Positions 36,147-46,532 are shown, counted from the stretch's first letter. The stretch: DNA of 64,000 bases from Rhizobium rhododendri (GCF_007000325.2 NZ_CP117267.1:1922001-1986000); one strand, 5' to 3'. Notes: generated from the sequence alone by a model not told the origin. Numbers and translations: made by a program.

Positions 36147-38339
36147 TTACGTCGCGGAAAAATCCGAGAAAAGCATTTTTAGTTCCGCCGCGATCCAATC
36201 ATGCGCAAGGGTAAGCGCCGGAGTTTCACCTGTGAAGCCACCGGTCGGAGCGTAGCCATCAAACGCAGGCAATTGTCCAGACCTTGTCTCAACAGTCACA
36301 TCAGACGGCCTACCCAACTTATCCAGTCGTGACAGAACATTTTGGTAATGCCCATTAAATTCAACCCGCCGACTACTACCGATGTCAGGTCCTGAAACAG
36401 GCTGAACAACAACTTTGGGATCAGTGTAGCTTTCAACAGGAATCCACCACTGCTTCAGTTGCCAATCCCCATCTTCTGAACCATTCAATCTCAGGCACCA
36501 CTGAATTGGCCTAATTAGATATCCCTGCATTTCGTCGCGGATAGAGAGAAAACTGAATTGAACAATCTCAACAAATATTTTTTCTGCGCGCTCATATGTC
36601 TCAATAAGTGCTTCGGGCGCTTTTCCAATATCAATTCCGCCGCATTGGCCAGAATATTTTGTCCACCAAACATCAATTTGGACGTCACCAGCGTCTAGGC
36701 AGATTTGCAAGTCATCTAACAGCGCGCTGATAGCGAAATCTCTGTTGTCACTCCCGAAATCACTAACACTGACAAAACTCTCCCTTGCAGGATCGAGAGC
36801 CATCTTGATCGAAACAAGATCAATGCAGTCTCGCGGGAAATTTTCCTGCTCAACCAATATCCTCATACGAGACACTAACCGCTCTCGGGAAAGGTTAACT
36901 CCACCCTTTAACTTTCGCCCTTTAATAATATTCTTGAGGGTTTCACGTAAGACTCCGACACCGATCGCGCGGCCATCGTCTGGCTTTAATCTTGAAAGTA
37001 GGATATTTACATATCGTTGACGAAAACGGGTATCAGTCTGACCCAATGAGACCCGAGCATCATTTACTGAACGCATTTGGAACGAGTATGAGACGCTCGA
37101 CAAACGGGTGTCCAACATTCCTTCTATACCTAATCCACAATTGTTAACCCCTACTTCCTCAAGACAAATTTCATCCCATAACTCTGGAAAATAGGCTAAA
37201 CTTGTCCCCTCGAAGCCATCAAGAATGTCTTGCAACACATTTTGTTGAGCCTCCATCTCCGGAAGCTGGAATAGCATGGAAGACGCGTCGGCTCGAAATT
37301 TGAAAGCTCCAAGATATTCGCATATGCCAGACTGGCTGAGACGTTCCCACAGCGCACGTTGGTAGTGGGGATTGGGTATTTGGCCCATCAGCAACGTTGC
37401 TAACAATGAATCGTTTCGAAAGGTAGTCCGCTCGGTAGAGGTCCTAAATTCTTCTAGCGAGAGCGATGCAAGATGCTTCGCCCTTAAAAAATCCGCCAGC
37501 GCCTCATGTACAAGCTCGACATTGCTCTGCGAAATGTTAAGCGCATCAGATTGCACCAACGCATTAAAAATCTCCTCATCGAAACCAGCTTTTATTAACA
37601 TACCAAAGGCGGCTATGTTTGAAAGTGGCTCGACAAGGCTCTGCTGCGCAAGCAAAAGCAGGGCTGCTTCACGCCGCACACGTATTGCAGGCGACCCATC
37701 CGACCATCCCAAAAACTTTGTCAGCCAGTCATCAAAGAGCTTTGTTAGTGTTTCTGGGCGACTTCCAAATTTGCTGTAGTGTTCACAGATTAACCTGAGG
37801 AATAAAGGGTGCCCCAACCGAGCATTGAGCGCCTTCGGCAAATCCCACGATATATTGTGAGCTATTCCTGAAATTATGCCCTTCTGGAACTCTTGTCTTT
37901 GTTCGTAGTCCAGCTCCTTAAGTCTGACCGCGGGGAGGTAGACATCAGCCGTAGCGGATGGACGTGAAAAGACGAATAGGACAACTTTCGGAAAGTCGCG
38001 TCGAATGGCAGAAATTTCTGCGGCAATGTGTGCTCTACGTGAACTCTGGACTCTCTCTAACCCATCGCAGAATATTATCGCGCCATCCTGCCTACAGACA
38101 TCCCGCCATTTAGAATCTGTAATATGTGGACAATGCGCATTGATCCGCTCATGGGCATATTTGAAAATAGAGATCCCTTCTGCCACCAACTCTACTAAGG
38201 GAACTTCAACTGGAATTTTATTACTGGCAGATTTAGAATAAGATCCGACGGCAACATGAAAAAGATGCTCACATAGCTGAGTTTTGCCGAATCCGGATGG
38301 TCCGGTTATTAAAGCGCCCTTAGGAAATTCTGCTTGCAA
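36147..38339 (-). pseudogene. NACHT/STAND ATPase part of an IS-interrupted nuclease-STAND gene
   Basis: A 730-codon frame that begins (TTG) inside a domain. Walker A is GPSGFGKT (residues 13-20), Walker B with the NACHT-like D-G-L-E is AIIFCDGLE (87-95), and the sensor strand VVLFVFSRPS carries the usual Arg. A winged-helix-like region follows (SNVELVHEALADFLRAKHL), then about 450 residues I cannot assign; they may be the target-sensing part. Upstream the frame is open to the IS630 end at 38376, and joining across the element restores one frame with the nuclease at 39525-40117. Codon use is AT-richer than in neighbours. Alone it lacks the effector domain. Confidence 0.85.
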
Positions 38340-38373
38340 CTCGGCGCTTGAAATTGTCGGCAGATCCTGTCCC

Positions 38374-39468
38374 CTAGTGGATGGAATCTAACGCTTGGTG
38401 CCCGCGTTTAACGGCGGCGATGATTTTGTCGGGATCGGCGGTCCAAGTGAAGGGCTTTGGCTTTTTGTTGTGCTCAACGAGGAAACGGTTGATGGCGGCC
38501 TGGAGATCGACGACGGAATGGAAAACGCCGCGTTTCAGACGCCGCTTCGACAGCCTGGCGAAGAAACCCTCCACCGCGTTGAGCCATGAGCTTGAAGTCG
38601 GAGTGAAGTGGAAGGTGAAACGCTCGTGACGGTCGAGCCAGGCTCTCACCTTGGGATGCTTGTGGGCAGCATAGTTGTCGAGGATGACGTGGACGGCCTT
38701 GTCGTCCGGCACCTGGGCGTTAATGGCGTTGAGGAAGCGGATGAACTCCTGATGACGATGACGCTGCATGTTGCGGCCGATGACGGTGCCGTCGAGCACG
38801 TTGAGGGCGGCAAACAGCGTGGTTGTGCCGTGCCGCTTGTAGTCGTGGGTCATGGTGCCGAGCCGACCCTTCTTCATCGGCAGGCCCGGCTGGGTGCGGT
38901 CGAGCGCCTGGATTTGGCTTTTCTCATCGACCGACAACACGACGGCGTGGGCTGGCGGATCAACATAGAGGCCGACAACGTCTCGCAGCTTGTCGACGAA
39001 TTTCGGGTCGTTGGACAATTTGAACTGCCGCCACCGATGAGGTGCGAGGCCATGCGCTTTCCAGATACGCCTGACTGCGCTGGCGCTGATGCCGGCGGCC
39101 GTCGCCATCATGTCGGCCGTCCAGTGCGTCGTCTCGCCCGGCGGATCAGCCAGCGTCAGGGCCACCACACGCTCGGCGACATCGGGTCCGAGCCGCACAA
39201 TACGCGACGGCCGCGTCTTGTCGCGCAGGAGACCCTCGACGCCTTCTGTGGCGAAGCGCTCTTGCCAGCGCCATACGCAGGTCTTCGATTTGCCGGTCTG
39301 GCGCATAATCTCGACAGTTCCGACGCCATCGGCACTCAGCAGGATGATCTCGGCCCGCCAGACGTGCTTTTGGGGCGCATTGCGATCCCTGGTCAAGGCC
39401 ATCAGGCGTTGGTGATCTGTTGGCGAAACGGTGAACGATATTCCTGTGCGCATGCGCCAGACTCGCAT
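38374..39468 (-). CDS. IS630-family transposase (364 aa)
   Basis: An N-terminal HTH (RAEIILLSADGVGTVEIMRQ, TGKSKTCVWRWQERFATEGV) is followed by a DDE catalytic core: Asp181 in VVLSVDEKSQ, Asp264 in HVILDNYAAHK and Glu300 in SWLNAVEGFF, with 35 residues between the last two. All catalytic residues are present and the frame is intact, so the element may be active. The stop codon TAG is formed by the duplicated target TA plus the next chromosomal G. Confidence 0.95.
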   Translation of the reverse strand: MRVWRMRTGISFTVSPTDHQRLMALTRDRNAPQKHVWRAEIILLSADGVGTVEIMRQTGKSKTCVWRWQERFATEGVEGLLRDKTRPSRIVRLGPDVAERVVALTLADPPGETTHWTADMMATAAGISASAVRRIWKAHGLAPHRWRQFKLSNDPKFVDKLRDVVGLYVDPPAHAVVLSVDEKSQIQALDRTQPGLPMKKGRLGTMTHDYKRHGTTTLFAALNVLDGTVIGRNMQRHRHQEFIRFLNAINAQVPDDKAVHVILDNYAAHKHPKVRAWLDRHERFTFHFTPTSSSWLNAVEGFFARLSKRRLKRGVFHSVVDLQAAINRFLVEHNKKPKPFTWTADPDKIIAAVKRGHQALDSIH

Positions 39469-39522
39469 GCCAACCCAGCAAATGGAATCCCATACAGGAC
39501 TCTTATGTCAGGCGGTAACCAC
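38377..39522 (-). mobile_element. IS630-family insertion sequence (1146 bp) with TA target duplication
   Basis: Both borders carry TA (38375-38376 and 39523-39524), the target duplication of IS630/Tc1-type elements. Both ends begin GTGG when read inward, but no longer terminal repeat is visible by eye. Removing the element plus one TA rejoins the flanking frames exactly (2823 bp, 941 codons). This defines the insertion site inside the nuclease-STAND gene and indicates a recent event. Confidence 0.9.
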
Positions 39523-40117
39523 TAGCTAATGACCGTTGAACAAATCGCTTCGGAGGATTTGTCCTATCGATCTCTGCCGCAATGTAAGCCGCCATTTCAC
39601 CCGCAGCGGTGGCAAAATCCTTTCCCCACAGTCCCTGACAATGTGATATAGCGGCCTGACGCGATATCAATGCCTCAACATCACCGCGCCGTAAGGCCAG
39701 TTCAGTTACGCTGCATGTAAACACCAGACTGTTTTCAGCGGACAATTGCTGCTGCCATATTTCAAACTTGAGGCCGTTTGTAATAATAATGAAGGGTGTT
39801 CGAAGCACTCGAGCGTAAGATTCTACCTGCTGAAAAGCACCCTTTATATCTTTACTTGGGCGCTTCGCCTCAATGACAGCAAGGGAGGTATTTTCGTCTT
39901 TTATTGGACCGCAATATACGACGAAATCCGCTTCAAACGGCCGCCCCTTTTTTACTTGCCCCTGATGAAATTCGACACTTTTTTTTGGAACTATGTCATC
40001 ATCTTTGTCGTACCCCAGCGCATGCAACAATGGAGTTACTAGCCGAGATTCGACAACGGCCTCGGTGTCATCCGGATCAAAAATGATAGCTCCAACCGAA
40101 CTCCAGAAGTCGTTCAT
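39503..40117 (-). pseudogene. HsdR_N-like nuclease domain, 5' part of the interrupted gene
   Basis: The ATG at 40117 (MNDFWSSVGAIIF) is chosen over a longer frame that would overlap recQ. The domain resembles the N-terminus of type I restriction HsdR subunits, a PD-(D/E)xK nuclease: Glu23 in EAVVESRLVTPLL, Asp64 in PFEADFVVYC, Glu83-x-Lys85 in LAVIEAKRP, then FQQVESYARVL and FIIITNGLKFEIW. From about residue 198 the frame reads into the IS and stops at 39503. The original protein continued into the STAND ATPase. It starts 35 bp after recQ ends and may share its transcript. Confidence 0.88.
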
Positions 40118-40151
40118 AGACAGACCCAAAACACCAGCATCATCCCCCCAA

Positions 40152-42146
40152 TCACCCCCGCCCAATCACCGCCAAAAACGCATCCCCATAGCGCTCCAGC
40201 TTCGCCTGCCCCACGCCCGAGATCGCCAGCATCTCGTCCGCACTGCCCGGCCGTTCGCTGGCCATGGCGATCAGCGTCGTGTCCGGAAACACGACATAGG
40301 GCGGCACGCCCAGCGTCTTGGCGATCTTCATGCGCTCGGCCCTCAATTCCTCGAACAGCGCCGCATCCGCTGCCGACAGGCCGGCCGTCCTCGGCGCGCC
40401 GCCGCTTGCAGCGCTCGCGCCGGCACCGCGCCTCGCGGACTTGGCCGTGGCCGGGCGATCCTTGCGGAACTGGATGCTGCGTTCCTTCTTGAACACGGCC
40501 TTGGCATCCGGCGTCAGCTTCAGCGCGCCATAGGCGGTATGATCGACGCTGACGAGGCCGGCGGCGAGAAGCTGGCGGAAGACGGATTGCCAGGTGCGGA
40601 CGGGGATGTCCTTTCCGACGCCGAAGACCGGCATGTCGGCATGGCCGAAGCGCTGGGTCTTCTCGTTGACATTGCCTGTGAGCACATCGATGACGTGGCC
40701 GGCGCCAAAGCGTTCGCCGGTGCGGTAGATGGCGGCCAGCGCCTTGATCGCCGCCTCCGTGCCGTCCCAGGTTTCCACCGGCTTCAGGCAGGTGTCGCAA
40801 TTGCCGCAGTTCCCCGCATGGCTCTCGCCGAAATGGGCAAGAATCGCCTGGCGGCGGCAGCCGGAGGTCTCGCAGATGGCGAGCAGCGCGTTGAGCTTGG
40901 CGCGCTCCACCCGCTTGATTTCGGGGGCCGACGCGCCTTCGTCGATCATCTTGCCGCGCTGGATGACGTCGGCCATGCCATAGGCCATCCAGACGTTGGA
41001 CGGCAGGCCATCGCGGCCGGCGCGTCCCGTTTCCTGATAATAGGCCTCGACGGAGCCCGGGATGTCGAGATGGGCGACATAGCGCACGTTCGGTTTGTCG
41101 ATGCCCATGCCGAAGGCGACCGTGGCGACAAGGCAGAGGTCTTCCTCCTTCAAAAATGCATCCTGGTTGGCATCGCGCACCGCCCGGTCCATGCCGGCGT
41201 GATAGGCGAGTGCCCTGATGCCCTGCCCGTTCAGCCATTCGGCGGTGTCTTCGACCTTGGCGCGCGACAGGCAGTAGACGATGCCGCTGTCGCCCTTGTG
41301 GCCGGAGAGAAAGCGCAGCAGCTGCTGGCGCGGCTGGTCGCGCTCGACGATCTCGTAGGCGATGTTGGGGCGGTCGAAGCTGGTGGAGAAGATTTTTGCG
41401 GTGTCGAGCTGCAGCCGGGCGATGATGTCGTCGCGGGTGTGAGGATCGGCCGTCGCCGTCAGCGCGATGCGCGGCACGCCCGGAAACTGTTCGGCGAGCT
41501 TGCCGAGTTCGCGGTATTCCGGCCGGAAATCATGGCCCCACTGCGACACACAATGGGCCTCGTCGATGGCAAACAGCGCAATCTTCGCGTCACCGATGGT
41601 CTGACGGAAATTGTCGGTAAGGATGCGCTCGGGCGTCATGTAGAGCAGTTCGAGCGTGCCGTTGCGGATGTCGCGATAGATGGCTTGCGCCTCTTCGCGG
41701 GTGATCGACGAATTCAACGCTGCCGCGTTGACACCCAGCTGCTTCAGCGCCTGCACCTGGTCGCGCATCAGCGCAATCAGCGGCGAGACGACAATGCCAA
41801 TGCCGTTGCGGCAGAGCGCCGGGATCTGGAAGCACAGCGACTTGCCGGCGCCGGTCGGAAACAACACGACCGCATCGCCGCCGGAAACGACGTGCTCGAC
41901 CACCTGCTGCTGCTTGCCGCGAAAGGCCGGATAGCCATAGATCCGCTTCAGCACATCGAGCGGCGCCTGCCCGGCGGACGACCTCGGTAACGCCCGCGAG
42001 GTGTGCGGCTCTGGCGCAGCGTACGGCTCGCCGTAGGGCTCCCATCCGGCCGCTTGATCCGGCTCGAAGACATCCCTCGGCGGTTCGAGGCCAAACAACG
42101 CCTCGTCGGTGGAAAACCGTGGATCGTTCTTCTCCGGCTTCGACAT
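40152..42146 (-). CDS. recQ: ATP-dependent DNA helicase RecQ (664 aa)
   Basis: A superfamily 2 helicase that unwinds DNA 3'-5' in recombination and fork repair. After a 60-residue variable N-terminus come [17 protein letters not shown] (Walker A), [18 protein letters not shown] (Walker B and aromatic loop), [15 protein letters not shown], and the arginine finger region [12 protein letters not shown]. The RecQ zinc site uses the Cys in ICETSGCRR and CGNCDTC. A winged helix and a C-terminal HRDC domain ([18 protein letters not shown], ending in [12 protein letters not shown]) complete it. The interrupted defence-type gene follows. Confidence 0.96.
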   Translation of the reverse strand: MSKPEKNDPRFSTDEALFGLEPPRDVFEPDQAAGWEPYGEPYAAPEPHTSRALPRSSAGQAPLDVLKRIYGYPAFRGKQQQVVEHVVSGGDAVVLFPTGAGKSLCFQIPALCRNGIGIVVSPLIALMRDQVQALKQLGVNAAALNSSITREEAQAIYRDIRNGTLELLYMTPERILTDNFRQTIGDAKIALFAIDEAHCVSQWGHDFRPEYRELGKLAEQFPGVPRIALTATADPHTRDDIIARLQLDTAKIFSTSFDRPNIAYEIVERDQPRQQLLRFLSGHKGDSGIVYCLSRAKVEDTAEWLNGQGIRALAYHAGMDRAVRDANQDAFLKEEDLCLVATVAFGMGIDKPNVRYVAHLDIPGSVEAYYQETGRAGRDGLPSNVWMAYGMADVIQRGKMIDEGASAPEIKRVERAKLNALLAICETSGCRRQAILAHFGESHAGNCGNCDTCLKPVETWDGTEAAIKALAAIYRTGERFGAGHVIDVLTGNVNEKTQRFGHADMPVFGVGKDIPVRTWQSVFRQLLAAGLVSVDHTAYGALKLTPDAKAVFKKERSIQFRKDRPATAKSARRGAGASAASGGAPRTAGLSAADAALFEELRAERMKIAKTLGVPPYVVFPDTTLIAMASERPGSADEMLAISGVGQAKLERYGDAFLAVIGRG

Positions 42147-42298
42147 TATCTTCCTTCGCTCGGCAGGTCTTCACGCCCGCCCTGGCCCTTCCCGGGCTGC
42201 TGTTTCATTTCGGCCGCCGCCGTCGAATCGACGGGTGGGAGGCACCCCCGGGGCTGGCCCACCATGGCATGTTTCGAAGTCGACTGCACCCGCTGCAC

Positions 42299-42428
42299 TT
42301 CCCTTCTCCCCTCGGGGAGAAGTGCCGAGCGAATGCGCGGCGATGAGGGGGTCTTCGCGCCGTCGCCGTCGGCTCAAGGCCCCTCATCCGCCCTTCGGGC
42401 ACCTTCTCCCCCGAGGGGAGAAGGGGAA
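42299..42428. repeat. RIME-like intergenic palindromic repeat 1
   Basis: The element has palindromic ends: CTTCTCCCCTCGGGGAGAAG near 42304-42323 and a near-identical copy near 42403-42423, with the inner sequence ...CTCATCCGCCCTTCGGGCAC. Such C/G-rich mosaics are scattered between genes in Rhizobiales. It lies between recQ and gntP and may fold in RNA. Confidence 0.8.
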
Positions 42429-42441
42429 ACGTCCTTCCCGA

Positions 42442-43830
42442 TCAGATCAGCGGCGGCAGCAGGTTCATGAGCAGCACCATGACCAGCCCGACCGCCGAGA
42501 CGATGGACTGGACCACGGAGATCGTCTTCGTCGCTTCGCCCATAGACATGCCGAAGGATTCCTTCACCAGCCAGAAGCCGGCATGGTTGGCATAATTGAA
42601 GAACAGCGAGCCGCAGCCGATCGAGAGCGCCAGCAACGGCACATTGAGCCCCTCGCCGCCCGCTAGCGGCCCGAGCAGGCCGGATGCTCCGACGATGCCG
42701 ACGGTGGCCGAACCCGTCGACACCGACAACAGCATCGAGATGATCCAGCCGAGGATAAGCGGCGATAGGGAGAACTGCTGGCTGAGATGCATGATCGCAT
42801 CCCCGACCTTGGCGTCGGTCAGGACGTGCTGGAACGCGCCGCCGCCAGCGATGATCAGGAGCACGTTGGCGACCGGCTTGACGCTCGCCGACATCGAGCT
42901 GCGCAGCGTCTCCGTGTTTCCATTTCTGATGTAGACGAGCATCAGGGCGGCAAACAGCACACCGATCAGCATGGCAATGGCCGGCTCGCCCAGAAACCCG
43001 GTGACATGGACGATAGCCGCGTCCTTGGGGAAGACCAGTTCGGCAATCGCGTTCGCCAGCATCAGCAGCGCCGGCAACAGGGCTGTGAGCAGGCTGAGCG
43101 CGAGGCCAGGCGGTGTATGGTCTGCACCGTCGACGGGGCCTTCGGACGAGAACTGGTCGATGAGCGCCTGATCCGGCCGAACGGACAGTCGCGGGGTGAT
43201 GAAGGCGCCATAGACCGGTCCGCCGAGAATGATGGCCGGGATTGCGGCGAGGAAGCCATACAGCATCGTCGCGCCGATATTCGTATGCAGCGAGGCGATG
43301 GCGGTGAGCGGTCCCGGATGCGGCGGCACCATGCCGTGCATGGCGGCAAGCGCGGCGATCACGGGAACGCCGACATAGACATAGGCCGAGCCGCGAATAC
43401 TGGAGGCCGCATCGAGCTTGCGCGCCACGCTGAAGACCAGCGGCAAGAGGACGACCAGCCCGACCTCGAAGAACATCGGGATGCCGATGATGAAGGCCGC
43501 CCCGGCCATCGCCCAGGGAAGCAGGCGCACGGAGGTCTTGCGGATGATGATGTCGGAGATGCCTTCGGTCACCCCACCATCCGCCAGTATCCTGCCCAGC
43601 ATCGCCCCCAGCGCGACGACGAGACCGACGGCGCCAAGCGTGTTGCCGGCACCCGACTCGATGGACTTGACCAGCTTGTCCGTCGGCATCCCCGTCAGCA
43701 GACCGACAGCGATGGACGTGATGATCAGCGCGATCAGCGGATGCAGACGCGCGCGGGAAACGATGAGAACGACGAGAAAAATGACGCCGCCAAGGGCGGT
43801 CAGCAAGAGCGCAATGTCCGAGTTTTGCAT
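42442..43830 (-). CDS. GntP-family gluconate:H+ symporter (462 aa)
   Basis: About 12-14 hydrophobic segments, starting LLLTALGGVIFLVVLIVSRA. GntP family motifs are seen in HPLIALIITSIAVGLLTGMP, GAGNTLGAVGLVVALGAMLG, GIPMFFEVGLVVLLPLVFS and HGMVPPHPGPLTAIASL. Members take up gluconate or related sugar acids. The start at 43830 is the ATG before QNSDIALLL; an upstream open frame is not protein-like. No kinase or regulator of gluconate use is adjacent, so the exact substrate is open. Confidence 0.92.
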   Translation of the reverse strand: MQNSDIALLLTALGGVIFLVVLIVSRARLHPLIALIITSIAVGLLTGMPTDKLVKSIESGAGNTLGAVGLVVALGAMLGRILADGGVTEGISDIIIRKTSVRLLPWAMAGAAFIIGIPMFFEVGLVVLLPLVFSVARKLDAASSIRGSAYVYVGVPVIAALAAMHGMVPPHPGPLTAIASLHTNIGATMLYGFLAAIPAIILGGPVYGAFITPRLSVRPDQALIDQFSSEGPVDGADHTPPGLALSLLTALLPALLMLANAIAELVFPKDAAIVHVTGFLGEPAIAMLIGVLFAALMLVYIRNGNTETLRSSMSASVKPVANVLLIIAGGGAFQHVLTDAKVGDAIMHLSQQFSLSPLILGWIISMLLSVSTGSATVGIVGASGLLGPLAGGEGLNVPLLALSIGCGSLFFNYANHAGFWLVKESFGMSMGEATKTISVVQSIVSAVGLVMVLLMNLLPPLI

Positions 43831-44362
43831 GGTCTTTTCCAGCGCCCCCACGGGCCTCGGCGGCTGTCCGCCCGGGCTCGGGAAGCGAATCCTTGATGCC
43901 TCGACGATAATGTCGGCCCCTCTTCGCAGAGCGCCCGGTTTCTGTAAACCGTAGTTGCGCGAACGATGCGTTCCGACTTCGGCCCTCTGCACCGGAGGCG
44001 CCGCTGCAGAGGCTGCGGGGCAGACGCTGTGTCAGCGCAGGTTACCTGGTCCACAGACCGATCGGGATCGGCGGTGATCAAAGGGAACGGGAGACGCATG
44101 AGAGGAAGCGCGTCCCGGCGCGTCGCTTCCCTCCGGCTCAGGCGGAAAATGGGACGGTTCCGCTGATCGAGAATCATCTGGCGCGGTGACCGCAATGGAT
44201 TGTGAGTTTGCGGCGGCGCCCCCCTCTGTCCCTACGGGACATCTCCCCCACAAGGGGGGAGATTGGCCGAGAGCTTTGGGCCCAAAAGGGAAAAGAATGA
44301 TCTCCCCCTTTGTGGGGGCAGATATCAGCGCAGCTGACAGAGGGGGGTATAGCCCATAGTCA
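43831..44362. other. Spacer between gntP and dnaG
   Basis: The 532 bp hold the second RIME-like repeat (44219-44347). The remaining bases show no credible gene. A minus-strand frame at 44032-44412 is a translation of the repeat and is not accepted. Confidence 0.5.
44219..44347. repeat. RIME-like intergenic palindromic repeat 2
   Basis: The outer inverted repeat CCCCCCTCTGTC (44219-44230) pairs perfectly with GACAGAGGGGGG (44336-44347). Inside, two smaller palindromes built from ATCTCCCCC and GGGGGAGAT flank a central GC-rich part. This is a different class from repeat 1. It abuts the end of dnaG, whose terminator it may supply. Confidence 0.82.
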
Positions 44363-46369
44363 TCAGCCGCCGTGGGTGACGGCTGCCTTGACGCGGCCGG
44401 ACAGCAGGCCAAAGCCGTCGATGATGGCTTCCTGGTTTTCCATGCGGGAGATTTCCAGCTGGATCTCGTTCAGCGCCCGCATCAGTTGATCGATGTCATC
44501 CTCGGCACCGGCCTCGGTGGCATCGGCAATCTCGCGCTCGAGCTCGATCTTCTGCCAACGCAGCGCTTTGGTGCGCTTGTGCAGGCCAAGCGCCTGACGA
44601 TATCCCTCGCGGGCATCCTCGATGGCGGCCTCCTCGGTGGCAGTCCAGAGCCGCGCATTGCGCACCTGCTGGTCCAGCCCCTTGATCAGCGCCGCAAACC
44701 CCTGCGCCTCCAGCCTCTCGACCAGATGCTCGCGGGTCAGGTGCGGCCCGGCCAGTGCCGCCGCGGTACCGAGCATGGCCGACCACAGGCGCTGCAGATC
44801 ACGGTTGTCGTAGTCGATCGAGGCGATCTCGTCGTACTCATCCTGCAGCAGCAGCGGATGGTTGACGATGGTCAGCGCCAGCACGCTTTCGCGTAAGGCC
44901 GGCGCAGCGCTATGGCCGCGCACCATGCCGGAGCCGGTCAGCCGGTTGGAAATGGCATTCGGCGCCTTGGTGCTGGCAGGGCCGTTGCCGCGCGGATCGT
45001 TGCGACCGGCGCGACCGCCGCTGGCGTTGCCGCTCCTGAAATTGCGGCCCTGCTGGTTGCCGCCGTTGCGAAACTGCGGCTGGAAGAAAGCATTCAGCCG
45101 GTCGCGGATATCCTGCTGGTAGTGGCGGCGGACATTTTCGTCGGCAATGACCGATACCATCTGCTTCAGTCGTGCCTCGAGTTCGGCGCGGCTTTCCGGC
45201 GTGTCGAACTTGCCGCTCGAGACCTCGCGGCTCCAGACCATCTCGGCCAGCGGCCGCGCCTGCGACATGACCTTGTCGAACGGAGCCCTGCCCTCGTGGC
45301 GGACCATGTCGTCGGGGTCCTTGCCGTCGGGCAGCATGGCAAAGCGCACCGAATAGCCGGGCTTCAGCCGCGGGAGGGCGAGATCGACGCCCCGGTTGGC
45401 GGCGCGGATGCCGGCGGCATCGCCGTCGAAGCACAGAACCGGCTGCGGCGTCATCCGCCAGAGCAGCTCCAGCTGGTTTTCCGTCAGCGCCGTGCCGAGC
45501 GGCGCCACGGCATTCTCGATGCCCGCCTGATGCAGCGCGATGACGTCCATGTAGCCTTCGACGGCAATGATCGTGCCTGATCCATCAGCGCCCTGGCTGG
45601 CGCGCCGGGCGCGATTGAAATTGTAGAGCACGTTGCCCTTGTGGAAGAGCTCGGTCTCGTTCGAGTTCAGGTACTTGGCCGGCGCATCCGGCGCCATGGC
45701 GCGGCCGCCGAAAGCAATCACCTTATCGCGCGACGACAGGATCGGGAACATGATGCGGTCGCGAAAGCGGTCGTAGGCAACGGGGATATCCGGCCCGTGG
45801 ACCACGAGCCCGCAGGCCTCGATCTGGTCCTTCGGGACGTTCTTTCCCGCCAGATATTCCTTCAGCGCGTTGCGGCTGTCGAGCGCAAAGCCAAGCCGGA
45901 AGGTCTCGATGGTCCGGCCCGTCAGGCCACGGTCACGCAGATAGGCCCGCGCCCGCGCACCGCTCGGGCTCTGCAGCTGCTCCTGGAAATACTGCGTCGC
46001 CATCTCCATCACGTCGAGCAGCGAGGTCTGCTCGCGCTGGCGTTTTTCCGCGACAGGATCGGCCGCCGGCATGGCGATGCCGGCCATGTCGGCCACCTGC
46101 TGCACCGCCTCGGGAAAGCTCAGGCCCTCGAGATCGGTGAGGAAGCGAAAATGGTCGCCGGTGACGCCGCAGCCAAAGCAATGATAGCGGCCCTTGCGGT
46201 CCTCGCAGTGAAAGCTCGGCGATTTCTCGCCGTGGAACGGGCAGCAGGCCCAGTAGTCGGCCCGCGACACGTTGGTCTTGCGCTTGTCCCAGCTGACGCG
46301 CCGCGCGATCACGTCCGATATCGGAACGCGGTCGCGGATCTCGTCAAGAAAGGTCGGGGAAAATCGCAT
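44363..46369 (-). CDS. dnaG: DNA primase DnaG (668 aa)
   Basis: Makes RNA primers at the replication fork. The N-terminal CHC2 zinc-binding domain has CCPFHGEKSPSFHC and HCFGCGVTGD. The TOPRIM core shows IIAVEGYMDVIALHQAG (acidic residue), PVLCFDGDAAGIRAA (DxD-like) and the metal-binding region between. The C-terminal helicase-binding domain follows a Gly/Asn/Arg-rich linker (about residues 430-470). The ATG at 46369 is favoured by AGAGG upstream; a GTG two codons earlier is also open. Confidence 0.97.
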   Translation of the reverse strand: MRFSPTFLDEIRDRVPISDVIARRVSWDKRKTNVSRADYWACCPFHGEKSPSFHCEDRKGRYHCFGCGVTGDHFRFLTDLEGLSFPEAVQQVADMAGIAMPAADPVAEKRQREQTSLLDVMEMATQYFQEQLQSPSGARARAYLRDRGLTGRTIETFRLGFALDSRNALKEYLAGKNVPKDQIEACGLVVHGPDIPVAYDRFRDRIMFPILSSRDKVIAFGGRAMAPDAPAKYLNSNETELFHKGNVLYNFNRARRASQGADGSGTIIAVEGYMDVIALHQAGIENAVAPLGTALTENQLELLWRMTPQPVLCFDGDAAGIRAANRGVDLALPRLKPGYSVRFAMLPDGKDPDDMVRHEGRAPFDKVMSQARPLAEMVWSREVSSGKFDTPESRAELEARLKQMVSVIADENVRRHYQQDIRDRLNAFFQPQFRNGGNQQGRNFRSGNASGGRAGRNDPRGNGPASTKAPNAISNRLTGSGMVRGHSAAPALRESVLALTIVNHPLLLQDEYDEIASIDYDNRDLQRLWSAMLGTAAALAGPHLTREHLVERLEAQGFAALIKGLDQQVRNARLWTATEEAAIEDAREGYRQALGLHKRTKALRWQKIELEREIADATEAGAEDDIDQLMRALNEIQLEISRMENQEAIIDGFGLLSGRVKAAVTHGG

Positions 46370-46532
46370 GGACACCTCTGGCTGATGCTTCTCCTATAAG
46401 CCCTAACGTCCGCCATTGCCATGAAACTCGTGGGGGTCAGTGCTGATCCACAGGATTGACAAAGCGGGTGCTGTATATACAAATTGAAATACAGAAATCG
46501 AGTTTAGCGGCTGTGAGGGACGAGAGAACTCC

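Noticed and set aside
44032..44412. A 126-codon minus-strand frame beside dnaG
   Set aside because: It is a translation of the palindromic repeat at 44219-44347 plus dnaG antisense. There is no ribosome-binding site, and the product has repeat-derived wording.
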